DNA of 42,115 nucleotides. It comes from Phycicoccus elongatus Lp2. GTDB lineage: Bacteria > Actinomycetota > Actinomycetes > Actinomycetales > Dermatophilaceae. Shown here piece by piece: positions 33,240 to 42,095 of the stretch (the first letter of the stretch is position 1; each line of letters opens with the position of its first letter). The notes under the pieces were generated by a model. The model was not told the DNA's origin. It saw nothing but the letters and a program-made list of their open reading frames with translations, and made no database searches. The stretch lies in contig NZ_HF570956.1 of NCBI RefSeq assembly GCF_000367525.1, positions 2,096,972 through 2,139,086 on the forward strand, in the 5' to 3' direction. Position numbers and translations under genes: made by a program.

Positions 33240-34177
33240 TGTTGCGACGCGTGCTCCCGGCGCTGGTCATGGGCACGCTCGCCCTGACCGGCTGCGCCGC
33301 CCCCACGCGCTCCGCAGACAGCCGGGTCCACGTCGTCGCCGCCTTCTACCCCTTGGCGTATGCCGCGCAGCAGGTCGGCGGCGATCGGGTCACCGTGGAG
33401 ACCCTCACCAAGCCGGGCGGTGAACCGCACGACCTCGAGCTGCTCCCTCGCCAGATCCTCGACATCCAGGACGCAGCCCTCGTTGTCCACCTTTCGCACT
33501 TCCAGCCCGCCGTGGATGCGGCCCTCGCTGCTCACGCGGCCGAGCGTTCCCTCGACGTCGCCGAGGCGGCGGACCTGCTCACTCTGACCGAGGAACATGA
33601 CCACGGCGCAGGGCATGGCGACGCTCACGAGGCCGGCGACGGGCACGACCACGGCGCGGTGGACCCGCACTTCTGGCTCGACCCGACGCGTCTGGCCGCC
33701 GTCGCGGAGGCGATCGCTGACCGGCTCGCGCAGGCCGACCCGGCCGGCGCCACGGCATACCGTGCCAATGCCGCGGCCTTCACGGCGCAACTGACCACGC
33801 TCGACGCCGAGGTGGAGACGGGCCTGGCCACCTGCACCAATCGAGACCTGGTGACCGGCCACAGTGCCTTCGGCTATTTCGCCGAGCGTTACGGCTTCAC
33901 CCAGGAGCCGATCAGCGGCCTCTCCCCCGACCTGGAGCCCCGGGCCAGCGACCTGGCCCACGTCGTGGAGTTCGTGCGCGAACACGACGTCCGGACCATC
34001 TATGCCGAGACGATCGCCAGCCCGCTCATCACCCAGACGCTCGCCCGGGAGACCGGGGCCCGGATCGCAGTCCTCGACACCGTCGAAGGAATCAGCGACG
34101 AGAGCGCCGCCGCCGACTATCCCGGCGTGATGCGCGCCAACCTTGCCACCCTCCGCCTTGGACAGGACTGCCCATGA
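33239..34177 (+). CDS. znuA: Zinc ABC transporter substrate-binding lipoprotein ZnuA
   Basis: 312 residues from ATG 33239 (an ATG at 33230 is also in frame). Signal peptide with lipobox LTGC. Cluster A-I metal-binding protein: EPHDLE and VHLSHFQ supply ligands. A His/Asp-rich loop (HDHGAGHGDAHEAGDGHDHG) is the zinc-specific mark, and VDPHFWLDP follows. It captures zinc for the permease ZnuB and ATPase ZnuC. Repressed by Zur through the twin boxes over its start. Overlaps znuC by 4 bp. Confidence 0.93.
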   Translation: MLRRVLPALVMGTLALTGCAAPTRSADSRVHVVAAFYPLAYAAQQVGGDRVTVETLTKPGGEPHDLELLPRQILDIQDAALVVHLSHFQPAVDAALAAHAAERSLDVAEAADLLTLTEEHDHGAGHGDAHEAGDGHDHGAVDPHFWLDPTRLAAVAEAIADRLAQADPAGATAYRANAAAFTAQLTTLDAEVETGLATCTNRDLVTGHSAFGYFAERYGFTQEPISGLSPDLEPRASDLAHVVEFVREHDVRTIYAETIASPLITQTLARETGARIAVLDTVEGISDESAAADYPGVMRANLATLRLGQDCP

Positions 34178-34935
34178 GCACCCCCCTCATTGCCGCGCGC
34201 GCCGTCAGCTTCGGCTACGACGATCGGGTCGTCGTCGACCGTCTCGACCTGTCCGTGGGCGTCGGAGAGGTCGTCGCCCTGCTCGGCCCCAACGGCTCGG
34301 GAAAGTCGACCCTCGTCAAGGGACTCTTCGGCCTCGTCCCCCGGCTGGGTGGGACGATCGAGGTCGAGGGAAAGGTCGGAGACGCGTCGACCCACCATGC
34401 GCGCATCGGCTATGTGCCGCAACGGCATTCGCTCGCCCAATCGGTCCGCTCGACCGTGAGTGAAGTCGTCGCCGCCGGCCGCCTGCCGCATCGCCCATGG
34501 TGGCAGCCGGCCACCCGCAGCGACCGCGACCTCGTGGCCCGCGCGATCGAGGCCGTCGGTCTGAGCGACCGCGCACACGCCGAGGTGTCAACCCTCTCCG
34601 GGGGCCAACAACGCCGCGTCCTCATCGCCCGTGCCCTCGCGGGCCAGCCGGCGCTGCTCGTCATGGACGAGCCGACGGCCGGGGTCGACCACGCCAGCCA
34701 GGTGGTGCTCACCGAGGTGCTCGGCCGGCTCGCCGCCTCGGGCACGGCCATGCTCGTGGTCACGCATGAACTCGACGTCCTCGCGGACGTGGTCACCCGC
34801 ATCGTCTGCCTCGACGCAGGACACATCGACTTCGACGGCTCGCCCGGTGCGTATGCCGCGCACCTCGCCGACGCCGACCACCCCCACGTCCACGCCGGCC
34901 ACCACCACGACGACGACTCGACCGGAGGTCGCTGA
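34174..34935 (+). CDS. znuC: Zinc ABC transporter ATPase ZnuC
   Basis: 253 residues. Walker A GPNGSGKST, signature LSGGQQRR, Walker B LLVMDEPTAG and H-loop VVTHEL. It powers zinc import. The C-terminus is unusually His-rich (DADHPHVHAGHHHDDD), a possible zinc-buffering tail. Overlapping start and stop codons with znuA and znuB show tight coupling. Confidence 0.93.
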   Translation: MSTPLIAARAVSFGYDDRVVVDRLDLSVGVGEVVALLGPNGSGKSTLVKGLFGLVPRLGGTIEVEGKVGDASTHHARIGYVPQRHSLAQSVRSTVSEVVAAGRLPHRPWWQPATRSDRDLVARAIEAVGLSDRAHAEVSTLSGGQQRRVLIARALAGQPALLVMDEPTAGVDHASQVVLTEVLGRLAASGTAMLVVTHELDVLADVVTRIVCLDAGHIDFDGSPGAYAAHLADADHPHVHAGHHHDDDSTGGR

Positions 34936-35930
34936 TGCTTGCCCTCGACTTCATGCGCCAGGCCCTTGTCGCGGCCGTCCTGGTCGGTATCGCGGCCCCG
35001 ATGATCGGCGTCTTCCTCGTCCAACGCCAGATGTCCCTCATCGGCGACGGCATCGGCCATGTGGCCCTTGCCGGGGTCGCCGCCGGCTTCCTCACCGGGA
35101 CGATGCCGTTGGTCACGGCGCTCACTGCGGCGGTCGCCGCTGGAGCCGCGGTCGAGTTCATTCGCCTGCGCGGGCGCACCGGCGGTGACCTCGCGCTGGC
35201 CGTGATGTTCTACGGAGGCATCGCCCTCGGCGTAGTGCTCATGGCCCTCTCGCCGACGGGCACCCCGGCCAACCTCACGGCATACCTCTTCGGGAGCCTG
35301 CTCACCACGAGCAGCGGCGACCTCGTGCTCTTCGCCGTCCTCGCCGCCCTTGTCATGGGGGTGACCTGGGTGCTCCGGCCACGCTTCTTCGCCGTCGCGC
35401 AGGATGAGGAGTACTCGCGCGCCAGCGGCCTGCCGGTGACCGCCCTCAACGTCCTGCTGTCGGTCCTCACGGCGGTCACGGTCGTCGTGTCGATGCGCAT
35501 CATCGGTCTGCTGCTCATCTCGGCGCTGATGATCCTGCCCAATGCAACCGGGCAGCTGCTCGGACGCAGCTTCGCGGCGACGATCCGATGGGCGGTCGCC
35601 ATCGGTGTCTTCTGCGCACTCGTCGGCGTGACGACGTCCTTCTATGCCGGCACCCCGAGCGGTGCCACCATCGTGCTCGTCGCCATTGTCTGCTTCCTCG
35701 TGACGGCCGCCGTCGGCGGACTCCGGGCACGGGTGGTCCGGGCGCAACACGAGCGGGCTGAGCGTCATCTGCACGAGCACGGGCCTGCGTGCGGGCACCC
35801 GGCCGTCCCGCACGGCGACCACGTGGACTACCTCCACGACGGGCATCGGCATGCCGCCCACGCTGACCACTGGGACGAGCACGCCGACCACGCAGACCAC
35901 ACCCACGTCGACGAGGGCGTCCACCGATGA
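34935..35930 (+). CDS. znuB: Zinc ABC transporter permease ZnuB
   Basis: 331 residues. About eight membrane segments of the ABC-3 permease family (IAAPMIGVFLVQRQMSLIGDG, HVALAGVAAGFLTG, VSMRIIGLLLISALMILPNA). After residue ~270 comes a hydrophilic tail of about 60 residues with many His and Asp (HEHGPACGHPAVPHGDH; HADHWDEHADHADHTH). This tail is cytoplasmic by topology and absent from standard ZnuB. Its stop overlaps the zur start. Confidence 0.92.
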   Translation: MLALDFMRQALVAAVLVGIAAPMIGVFLVQRQMSLIGDGIGHVALAGVAAGFLTGTMPLVTALTAAVAAGAAVEFIRLRGRTGGDLALAVMFYGGIALGVVLMALSPTGTPANLTAYLFGSLLTTSSGDLVLFAVLAALVMGVTWVLRPRFFAVAQDEEYSRASGLPVTALNVLLSVLTAVTVVVSMRIIGLLLISALMILPNATGQLLGRSFAATIRWAVAIGVFCALVGVTTSFYAGTPSGATIVLVAIVCFLVTAAVGGLRARVVRAQHERAERHLHEHGPACGHPAVPHGDHVDYLHDGHRHAAHADHWDEHADHADHTHVDEGVHR

Positions 35931-36313
35931 TCGCGCGCCGCCCCACCAAGCAGCGGGCCGCCTTGGCCGACGCCTTGGCCGACACCGACGAGTTCGTGTC
36001 GGCGCAGGACCTGCACGCCCGGATCGCAGCCGGGGGCAGCAACGTCGGGCTGGCCACCGTCTATCGCAACCTGCAGGCCATGGCCGCCGAGGGCGCGATC
36101 GACGTCCTACGCACCGACGACGGTGAAGCGCTCTATCGCGCGTGCGGCACGGCCGAGCACCATCATCACCTGGTCTGCCGCGACTGCGGCCGCACCGTCG
36201 AGATCTCGGTGCCGGCGTCCTTCGAGTCGTGGTCGGCCCGGGTCGGCGCGGACGAGGGTTTCACCGACCTGTCGCACACCGTCGAGATCTTCGGCACCTG
36301 CCCCACCTGCTGA
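35927..36313 (+). CDS. zur: Zinc uptake regulator Zur (Fur family)
   Basis: 128 residues. The Fur-family winged helix is TKQRAALADALADTDEFVSA, then LATVYRNLQAMAAEGAID. The metal-binding part has HHHHLVCRDCG and the end GTCPTC; these two CxxC pairs form the structural zinc site. It represses zinc uptake when zinc is ample. As the last gene of the operon whose promoter carries two Zur boxes, it should regulate its own synthesis. Confidence 0.92.
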   Translation: MIARRPTKQRAALADALADTDEFVSAQDLHARIAAGGSNVGLATVYRNLQAMAAEGAIDVLRTDDGEALYRACGTAEHHHHLVCRDCGRTVEISVPASFESWSARVGADEGFTDLSHTVEIFGTCPTC

Positions 36314-36339
36314 ACAAGAGAGGCGGCGCTCACCCGAAC

Positions 36340-36354
36340 CTCACTATTGGTGAG
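36340..36354. terminator. Weak hairpin between zur and uppS
   Basis: CTCAC-TATTG-GTGAG followed by TTTCTGTTCT on the plus strand. The stem is short but T-rich sequence follows. It overlaps the uppS stop. Confidence 0.35.
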
Positions 36355-37153
36355 TTTCTGTTCTCGGCATGTCGACGGCGCCACCCATGCGGCGTTCGCG
36401 GTGGACGTACTCCTCGATCGCGGACCACAGGTCGCGGCGGTCGTAGTCCGGCCAGAGCCGGTCCTGGAAGACCATCTCCGCATAGGCGCTCTGCCAGAGC
36501 AGAAAGTTGCTCGTCCGTTGCTCTCCCGAGGACCGGACGAAGAGATCCACATCGGGCATGCCCGGCTCGGGAAGGTAGCGGGCAAGCGTGCGCTCGTCCA
36601 CGGCCGACGCCTTGAGTCGCCCGCGCGCGACGTCCTGCGCGATCGCCCGGGCGGCGTCGCCGATCTCGGCGCGCCCGCCGTAGTTGACGCAGAAGTACAG
36701 CGTCAGTCCGGTGTTGTGCTTGGTCAGCTCCTGGGCGATCTCGAGCTCCTTGATGACCGAACCCCAGAGTCGGGGTCGACGGCCCACCCAGCGCATGCGC
36801 ACGCCCCAGGCATGGAGCTGGTCACGCCGCCGCCGGATCACGTCACGGTTGAAGCCCATGAGGAAGCGCACCTCCTCGGGCGAGCGCTTCCAGTTCTCGG
36901 TGGAGAAGGCGTAGGCCGAGAGGTGGGTCACTCCCACCTCGATCGCTCCGGCGACGACGTCCAGCAGTGCCGCCTCTCCGGCCTCGTGCCCCTTCGTTCG
37001 GGGCAGTCCGCGCTCGTTGGCCCACCGGCCGTTGCCATCCATGACGACGGCCACGTGGCGAGGCAGCGCCGACGCGGTGACCACGGGAGGACGGGCTCCG
37101 GAAGGGTGAGGAAACGGTGCGGCATACCTCGACTGGGGGCGCGGGTCGGTCAC
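36344..37153 (-). CDS. uppS: Cis-prenyl (undecaprenyl/decaprenyl) diphosphate synthase
   Basis: 269 residues from GTG 37153. The catalytic Asp39 lies in [11 protein letters not shown]. Other family motifs are [21 protein letters not shown], and the C-terminal [20 protein letters not shown] with YAE. It adds isopentenyl units to make the lipid carrier for cell-wall synthesis. The GTG overlaps the recO stop by 4 bp. The recO-uppS order equals that of the mycobacterial decaprenyl diphosphate synthase gene. Confidence 0.93.
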   Translation of the reverse strand: MTDPRPQSRYAAPFPHPSGARPPVVTASALPRHVAVVMDGNGRWANERGLPRTKGHEAGEAALLDVVAGAIEVGVTHLSAYAFSTENWKRSPEEVRFLMGFNRDVIRRRRDQLHAWGVRMRWVGRRPRLWGSVIKELEIAQELTKHNTGLTLYFCVNYGGRAEIGDAARAIAQDVARGRLKASAVDERTLARYLPEPGMPDVDLFVRSSGEQRTSNFLLWQSAYAEMVFQDRLWPDYDRRDLWSAIEEYVHRERRMGGAVDMPRTETHQ

Positions 37154-37875
37154 CGCTCCACCATACGGAGTGAGCGCAGGCCGCGTTCGAGGTGCCATTG
37201 GAGGAAGGCCGCGACCAGACCGGCGCCCTCGCGTCGATGGCGCGGATCCGAAGCGTCCGCGATCACCCAGTCGCCGGTGAGCAGCGCCGACAGCAGACCG
37301 AGGGTCTCGCGGGCCGGAGCCGCCGATCCCGGCGGCCGACACAGCGGACACACCGAACCCCCGCCCACGACGTTGAAGGCCAGATGTGGGCCCGGCGCAC
37401 CGCATTTCGCGCAGTCGTGGAAACTCGGGGCATAGCCGGCGATCGCCATCGCCCGTAGCAGGTAGGCGTCGAGGACGAGGTTGGGGTCGTGGACCGCGCC
37501 GGCGAGGGAGGTCAGGGCGCCACGCAGCAGGAGGAACTGCTGCAGAGCCGGCTCTCGTTCCTCGGTCAGTCGGTCGCAGGTCTCGAGCATGACGCTGGCA
37601 GCGGTCCAGGTCTCGATGCCGCGGGCCAAGCGGTCACCCAGCGGGTCGATCGACTCGGTCTGGGTCACGGTGTCGAGCGAACGCCCCTCGTAGCACTGGA
37701 CGTCGATGACCATCGCCGGCTCGAGCCGGGCGCCGAACTTACTCTTGGTCTTGCGCACCCCGCGCCCGACCGCGCGCACCTTGCCCAGCCTGCGTGTGAG
37801 CAGAGTGATGATGCGATCCGACTCCCCCAACTTCTGGGTGCGCAGGACGATCGCCTCGTCACGGTAGGTGGGCAC
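37150..37875 (-). CDS. recO: DNA repair protein RecO
   Basis: 241 residues from GTG 37875; the frame to 37980 runs through the divergent promoter and is rejected. The N-terminal OB fold ([40 protein letters not shown]) is followed by helices and a zinc-finger-like pair CAKCG...CPLC. RecO loads RecA on SSB-coated DNA in the RecFOR pathway. GACAAT 6 bp before the GTG fits a leaderless start. An SOS-type box lies about 100 bp upstream, in the divergent promoter region. Confidence 0.93.
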   Translation of the reverse strand: MPTYRDEAIVLRTQKLGESDRIITLLTRRLGKVRAVGRGVRKTKSKFGARLEPAMVIDVQCYEGRSLDTVTQTESIDPLGDRLARGIETWTAASVMLETCDRLTEEREPALQQFLLLRGALTSLAGAVHDPNLVLDAYLLRAMAIAGYAPSFHDCAKCGAPGPHLAFNVVGGGSVCPLCRPPGSAAPARETLGLLSALLTGDWVIADASDPRHRREGAGLVAAFLQWHLERGLRSLRMVER

Positions 37876-37972
37876 CGCACCATTGTCCGTGGTCCCACCG
37901 ACAGCAGGGGTATGCCGCGCCGCGCGGGTCCCCCGCCCCGCCCACCGCTCCCCGCCACGCCGACCGCGAGCA

Positions 37973-37988
37973 TCGAACATTCGTTCGA
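37973..37988. promoter_or_regulatory. LexA (SOS) box
   Basis: TCGAAC-ATTC-GTTCGA matches the actinobacterial/Gram-positive LexA operator (CGAACNNNNGTTCG) with perfect arms; the flanking CA and TG extend the dyad. It covers the expected -35 of the following gene, whose -10-like TACCCT is at 37998-38003. Confidence 0.82.
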
Positions 37989-38009
37989 TGTTCCTGCTAC
38001 CCTGTGCCC

Positions 38010-38636
38010 ATGGTGACCCTTCAGGGATCCCTCCTCGACCTCGGCGATCAGATCGCGCTGGGGCGCGTCGGTGAGGGCATGACCCGCCGTCATCTCACCC
38101 ATGGCGCGTGGCTCGATGTGCGACCCGGCTGGCTGACCGCGGGCGACCGACTGCTCGAGGTTCTCGTTCACGAGGTGCCCTGGCAGGCCGAGCGGCGCCA
38201 GATGTATGACTCGGTCGTCGACGTGCCCCGGCTGACCCGGTTCTACGCCGAGGGCGAGCCACTCCCCCGGCCGGTCCTCGCGCAGGCCCGGGACGCCCTG
38301 TCGGCCCATTACGCCGGTGAACTCGGTGAGCCCTTCACGACTGCCGGCATGTGCCTCTATCGCGACGGGCGAGACTCCGTGGCCTGGCACGGAGATCGGA
38401 TCGGTCGCTCGCGCGAGCAGGACACGATGATCGCCATCGTCTCGCTCGGCGCTGATCGTCCGCTCTCGCTGCGCCCACGCGACGGAGGCCCGTCGATCAA
38501 GGTGGCCGCCGGTCACGGTGATCTGGTGGTCATGGGTGGCAGTTGTCAGCGCACCTGGGACCACGCCATCCTCAAGACGAGCGCGGTCGTCGGCCCCCGG
38601 ATCTCGGTGCAGTTCCGCGTGAGCGGCGTCCGCTGA
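38010..38636 (+). CDS. AlkB-like 2-oxoglutarate/Fe(II) dioxygenase
   Basis: 208 residues from ATG 38010 (a GTG at 38004 is in frame). The Fe ligands are His127 and Asp129 (WHGDR) and His185 (WDHAILK). The 2-oxoglutarate and substrate-site arginines are Arg197 and Arg203 (RISVQFR). AlkB proteins oxidatively remove alkyl groups from DNA or RNA bases. The LexA box at -35 and divergent recO support a DNA-damage role. TACCCT 6 bp before the ATG suggests leaderless transcription. The 3' end overlaps the convergent gene by 65 bp. Confidence 0.88.
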   Translation: MVTLQGSLLDLGDQIALGRVGEGMTRRHLTHGAWLDVRPGWLTAGDRLLEVLVHEVPWQAERRQMYDSVVDVPRLTRFYAEGEPLPRPVLAQARDALSAHYAGELGEPFTTAGMCLYRDGRDSVAWHGDRIGRSREQDTMIAIVSLGADRPLSLRPRDGGPSIKVAAGHGDLVVMGGSCQRTWDHAILKTSAVVGPRISVQFRVSGVR

Positions 38637-40119
38637 CGTTGCGCTCGGTGTGGGCCTCACTCTCGCTGCCGTTGCCGGCCGCGGCGTGCGCAGCCGCCAC
38701 GAGGAGAGCGAGCTCCTCGCCGAACCAACCCATCAGGTCAGCCAGGTCAGGCACGGTCTCGCGGGCCGCCACGAGCCCGAAGTTCAGCTGGCCCAGATAG
38801 CCGATGACCGTGATGTTGAGGCCGATCCCGTCGGTGACGACCGAAACCGGGTGATGCGCAAGCAGTTTCGCGCCCGCAAGGTAGATCGGCACATTCGGAC
38901 CGGGCACATTGGAGATGACCGTGTTGAAGGCAGGCAGCCGATGCAGGATCTTGCTCGCGAACATCACTCGGGCGGCCCGCGCCGTGAGAGCCGGGGGCGC
39001 GAAGTCGGAGACGTCGTCGACGAGTCCCTGCGGGATGAAGGCCTGTTGCGCCTTGGCGATCATCGTGGCCTGCCGGGTGACCGCGAGCCGCTCGACCGGG
39101 TCCTCGAGTTGCGTGGGCAGGGCCGCGAGCATGGCCGAGACCTTGTTCCCGCCCACACCGTCGTCGGCGCCGCGGATCGAGACCGGGACCATGGCCACGA
39201 GCGGCCCGTCCGGTAGGGCGTCGTGAGCGAGCAACCACCGGCGCAGAGCACCCGCGCTGATCGCCATGACGACGTCGTTGACCGACACCTCGAAGGTGTT
39301 CTTGACGAACTTCACCTCATCGAGCGGGAGCGAGGCGAAGGCAAACCGCCGATGCGGGGAGATGGCGACATTGAGCGGGGTGGGTGGCGCGACCAAGGGC
39401 GCCGAGGACTTGATGACGCCACCGTCGCCGGACGGCCCTCGGCCGAGGCCGAGCAGGTTGCCGACCAGCGGGCCGACGACGGGTGCGACGGCCGGGATGG
39501 CGCGGACCCCGTTGACGGCCAGCTTCGCCACCTCGATAGGGCGCCAGGCCAACCGCCCGATCGCCTGTACCCCGAGCCGGGCGGCACCGGGTCCGGGTTG
39601 CGGCCGAAACTCCGGCGCCGGTCCGGGCGTCGGCGCCTCCGGGCTGAGGTCGAAGAGCAGCGTGAGCATCTCGGCGCCACTCACGCCGTCGATCGCGGCG
39701 TGGTGCACCTTGGTGTAGACCGCCATCCGGCCACCGGCCAGCCCACTGAGCAGGTAGGTCTCCCAGAGCGGGCGCTCCCGATCCAAAGGGCGCGCATGGA
39801 TCCGCGAAACCTGCTCCGCCAGTTGCTCATCCGAGCCGGGGCTCGGCAGACCGAGTTCGCGGACGTGGTAGCCGATGTCGAAGTGGCGGTCGTCGACCCA
39901 CACGGGCTGGTCGATCCCCAACGGCACCGACTGCAGCCGTTGCCGGAGCACCGGCACAGCATCGAGACGCGAGGCGAGGATCGCCGTCAGTCGCTCGAGC
40001 GTGAGGGGTTCGGTCGCCGTCGAGGGATCGAGGATGCTGAGGCCCCCGACATGGCCAGTCGAGGTCGGCGTCTCGAGCGCGAGGAAAGCGGCGTCGAGCC
40101 CGGTCAGTCGCCGCGTCAT
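38572..40119 (-). CDS. Wax ester synthase / diacylglycerol acyltransferase (WS/DGAT)
   Basis: 515 residues. The N-terminus MTRRLTGLDAAFLALETPTS and the catalytic motif HHAAIDG (KVHHAAIDGVSG, about residues 135-145) define the bacterial WS/DGAT family. The C-terminal half has the family SNVPGPNVPIYLAGAKL. It esterifies acyl-CoA to diacylglycerol or fatty alcohols, giving storage lipids in actinomycetes. The last ~35 residues are polar and Arg/Ser-rich and overlap the convergent AlkB-like gene; they are an unusual extension. Confidence 0.92.
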   Translation of the reverse strand: MTRRLTGLDAAFLALETPTSTGHVGGLSILDPSTATEPLTLERLTAILASRLDAVPVLRQRLQSVPLGIDQPVWVDDRHFDIGYHVRELGLPSPGSDEQLAEQVSRIHARPLDRERPLWETYLLSGLAGGRMAVYTKVHHAAIDGVSGAEMLTLLFDLSPEAPTPGPAPEFRPQPGPGAARLGVQAIGRLAWRPIEVAKLAVNGVRAIPAVAPVVGPLVGNLLGLGRGPSGDGGVIKSSAPLVAPPTPLNVAISPHRRFAFASLPLDEVKFVKNTFEVSVNDVVMAISAGALRRWLLAHDALPDGPLVAMVPVSIRGADDGVGGNKVSAMLAALPTQLEDPVERLAVTRQATMIAKAQQAFIPQGLVDDVSDFAPPALTARAARVMFASKILHRLPAFNTVISNVPGPNVPIYLAGAKLLAHHPVSVVTDGIGLNITVIGYLGQLNFGLVAARETVPDLADLMGWFGEELALLVAAAHAAAGNGSESEAHTERNVSGRRSRGTAPRSGGRRPRSS

Positions 40120-40146
40120 GAGTTGACCCCAGCGATCGGAGGGTTC

Positions 40147-40575
40147 TCACGGATGGAGTCGGGCACCTTTGACCACCTTGTCGACGGCATTCTTCGGACC
40201 GTGCAGCGCCAGGCCCACGAGATCGAGGCGATCGCTGGGCACGTCGGCGACGACGGCCCGATTGGCCGCGTCATGACCGGTACTGAACATCTCCCGGGTG
40301 TACACCGCAAGGGGTATGCCGCGCCCCACGGCCCGCTCGCGGGCCGCAGTGAGCGTTTCGCCCGAGGCGGCGAAGACGAGAACGGGGATGCCGAGCAGGG
40401 CGAGGTAGTCCTGCCCGCTGCCGTCGCGATAGGCCTCTCCGACCAGGTCGGGATTGGCGGCCGCGAGGCCCGACGCGAGGAAGGCGGTGACGTTGAGTTT
40501 CTGCCAGGCCTCGAGGTCGTCCCGCACGAGGATCGCGACCTTGGTCGCGAACGGTGGGGTCAGCGCCTCACTCAT
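40147..40575 (-). CDS. DUF2000 family protein
   Basis: 142 residues from ATG 40575. KVAILVRDDLEAWQKLNVTA, FLASG, GIPVLVFAASGETL and YTREMFSTGHDAANR match DUF2000, a small alpha/beta protein of unknown function sometimes compared with peptidyl-tRNA-hydrolase-like folds. The start overlaps the end of the upstream hydrolase gene by 8 bp and the gene is followed by the WS/DGAT gene 28 bp later, so all three may form one operon. Confidence 0.82.
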   Translation of the reverse strand: MSEALTPPFATKVAILVRDDLEAWQKLNVTAFLASGLAAANPDLVGEAYRDGSGQDYLALLGIPVLVFAASGETLTAARERAVGRGIPLAVYTREMFSTGHDAANRAVVADVPSDRLDLVGLALHGPKNAVDKVVKGARLHP

Positions 40576-41527
40576 CGGATCCTGCTGCGGACGTGCCCTC
40601 GACGCGACGCTCGATCCACTCGTCGACGACGGCCGCCACGCTCTGGGGCACCTCCATCTGAGGGACATGACCGACACCCGCGAACTCGACGTAGTCCCAG
40701 TCCGGATTCGCCCGCGCCGTGCGCCGCGCCGCCTCGACCGAGACGAGGCGGTCCTTGTCACCGTGCAGCAGCAGGACCGGACCGGGGAGCGCGGCCAAAT
40801 GCGCGGCATACCGGCGCGGACGACCGACGACGACGAGCAGCGAGCGGGCCGCCCGGGTGAAACTCCTGTCGATGTCGCCCATCGCGCCATCGATCGCGCC
40901 GCGGCGGGTCGCCACCTCGACGTTGACGTCCATGACGGCCTGCGAGCCCTTGCTGCGGTCGGCGAAGACCAACGCGGCCACCTGCTCCGCGAGCACTCGC
41001 GGAGGCAACGTCTGTCGAGCCCGTCGCAGGCCGGCCTCGGCCACGCCCGGGAGCGCGAAGACCGCGAATCGGCTGGCGACGACCGGATCCGGGCGCACCG
41101 GCACTGCGGGCAGCGCGGGGTCGACGAGCACCAGCCCCGCGACGAGGTCGGGTCGCGAGCGGGTCACGAAGGTGGAGATCATCCCGCCCATCGAGTTGCC
41201 CACGACGATGGCCGGACGGCGCACGACGTGCTCGAGGAAGGCGACGACCAGGTCACGGTTCGCCAGCACCGCCGTGTCGGCGGGATGACCTGCGGTGAGC
41301 CCGAATCCGCGCAGGTCGAGAGCAAAGACCTCTCGGTGCTGCGACCACATCTGGCCCACCTCGAGCCAGTTCGTGTGCGAGCCGCCGAGGCCGTGCACGA
41401 GCACCATCGGGGTCGCATCGACGCCACCCTCGGGCGCATCCCAGTGGATCCAGTGGACGTCGCCGCCGAGGTCGGTGTGGTGGTGGGTGGCGCCCCAGGG
41501 GGTGGCGTGCGCCAGGTCGGCCGTCAT
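40568..41527 (-). CDS. Alpha/beta hydrolase
   Basis: 319 residues. The oxyanion-hole region is LVHGLGGSHTNW, the nucleophile elbow is VVGNSMGGM, the acid is probably in LLHGDKDRLV, and the histidine is in GVGHVPQMEVP. All are standard for monomeric alpha/beta hydrolases. The substrate cannot be inferred; the neighbouring WS/DGAT gene makes a lipid ester a possibility. No signal peptide. Confidence 0.9.
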   Translation of the reverse strand: MTADLAHATPWGATHHHTDLGGDVHWIHWDAPEGGVDATPMVLVHGLGGSHTNWLEVGQMWSQHREVFALDLRGFGLTAGHPADTAVLANRDLVVAFLEHVVRRPAIVVGNSMGGMISTFVTRSRPDLVAGLVLVDPALPAVPVRPDPVVASRFAVFALPGVAEAGLRRARQTLPPRVLAEQVAALVFADRSKGSQAVMDVNVEVATRRGAIDGAMGDIDRSFTRAARSLLVVVGRPRRYAAHLAALPGPVLLLHGDKDRLVSVEAARRTARANPDWDYVEFAGVGHVPQMEVPQSVAAVVDEWIERRVEGTSAAGSDE

Positions 41528-41534
41528 GAGCCCA

Positions 41535-42095
41535 TCATGCGCCAGTCACCACGGCGGCGTCCCGATCGGCGCGATTGAGCGCCGACATGATCGCCCGGAA
41601 GGACGCCTTGACGATCGACTCGTGCAGGCCGACGCCCCAGAGCACCCGGTCACCCACCGCGCATTCGACGTATGCCGCGGCTCGGGCGTCGCCGCCCGCC
41701 GACAGGGCGTGCTCGGCGTAGTCGAGCACCCGAACGTCGACGCCGATGCTGGTGAGTGCATCGATGAAGGCGGCGATCGGGCCATTGCCGCGGCCGAGGA
41801 CGGTCTGCTCGACGCCGTCGACCTTGATGGTCGCCTCGATGGTGTCCTGGCCCTCGTCATTGCCGGTCACCGTCGAGCGCACAGGGGTGTAGCGGCCCCA
41901 CCGGTCGCCCTCGACCTCGGCGTGGAGGTACTCGTCGGCGAACATCGCCCAGATCTGGGCGCCGGAGAGCTCGCCACCCTCGGCATCGGTGCGCTTCTGC
42001 ACGACCTGGCTGAACTCGACCTGGAGGCGGCGGGGCAGGTCCAGCCCGTGCTCGGACTTGAGCAGGTAGGACACCCCGCCCTTGCCGGACTGGCT
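41535..42095 (-). CDS. leuA: 2-Isopropylmalate synthase LeuA, C-terminal part
   Basis: About 186 residues are seen, from SQSGKGGVSYLLKSEHGLDL, PRRLQVEFSQVVQKRTDAEG to the regulatory domain and stop at 41535. This is the end of the catalytic/linker part plus the leucine-binding allosteric domain (GRGNGPIAAFIDAL; YVECAV). LeuA makes 2-isopropylmalate, the first step of leucine synthesis, and is feedback-inhibited through this domain. The 5' part is off the window; the frame enters a homopolymer at 42096, where real sequence stops. Confidence 0.92.
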   Translation of the reverse strand, partial: SQSGKGGVSYLLKSEHGLDLPRRLQVEFSQVVQKRTDAEGGELSGAQIWAMFADEYLHAEVEGDRWGRYTPVRSTVTGNDEGQDTIEATIKVDGVEQTVLGRGNGPIAAFIDALTSIGVDVRVLDYAEHALSAGGDARAAAYVECAVGDRVLWGVGLHESIVKASFRAIMSALNRADRDAAVVTGA

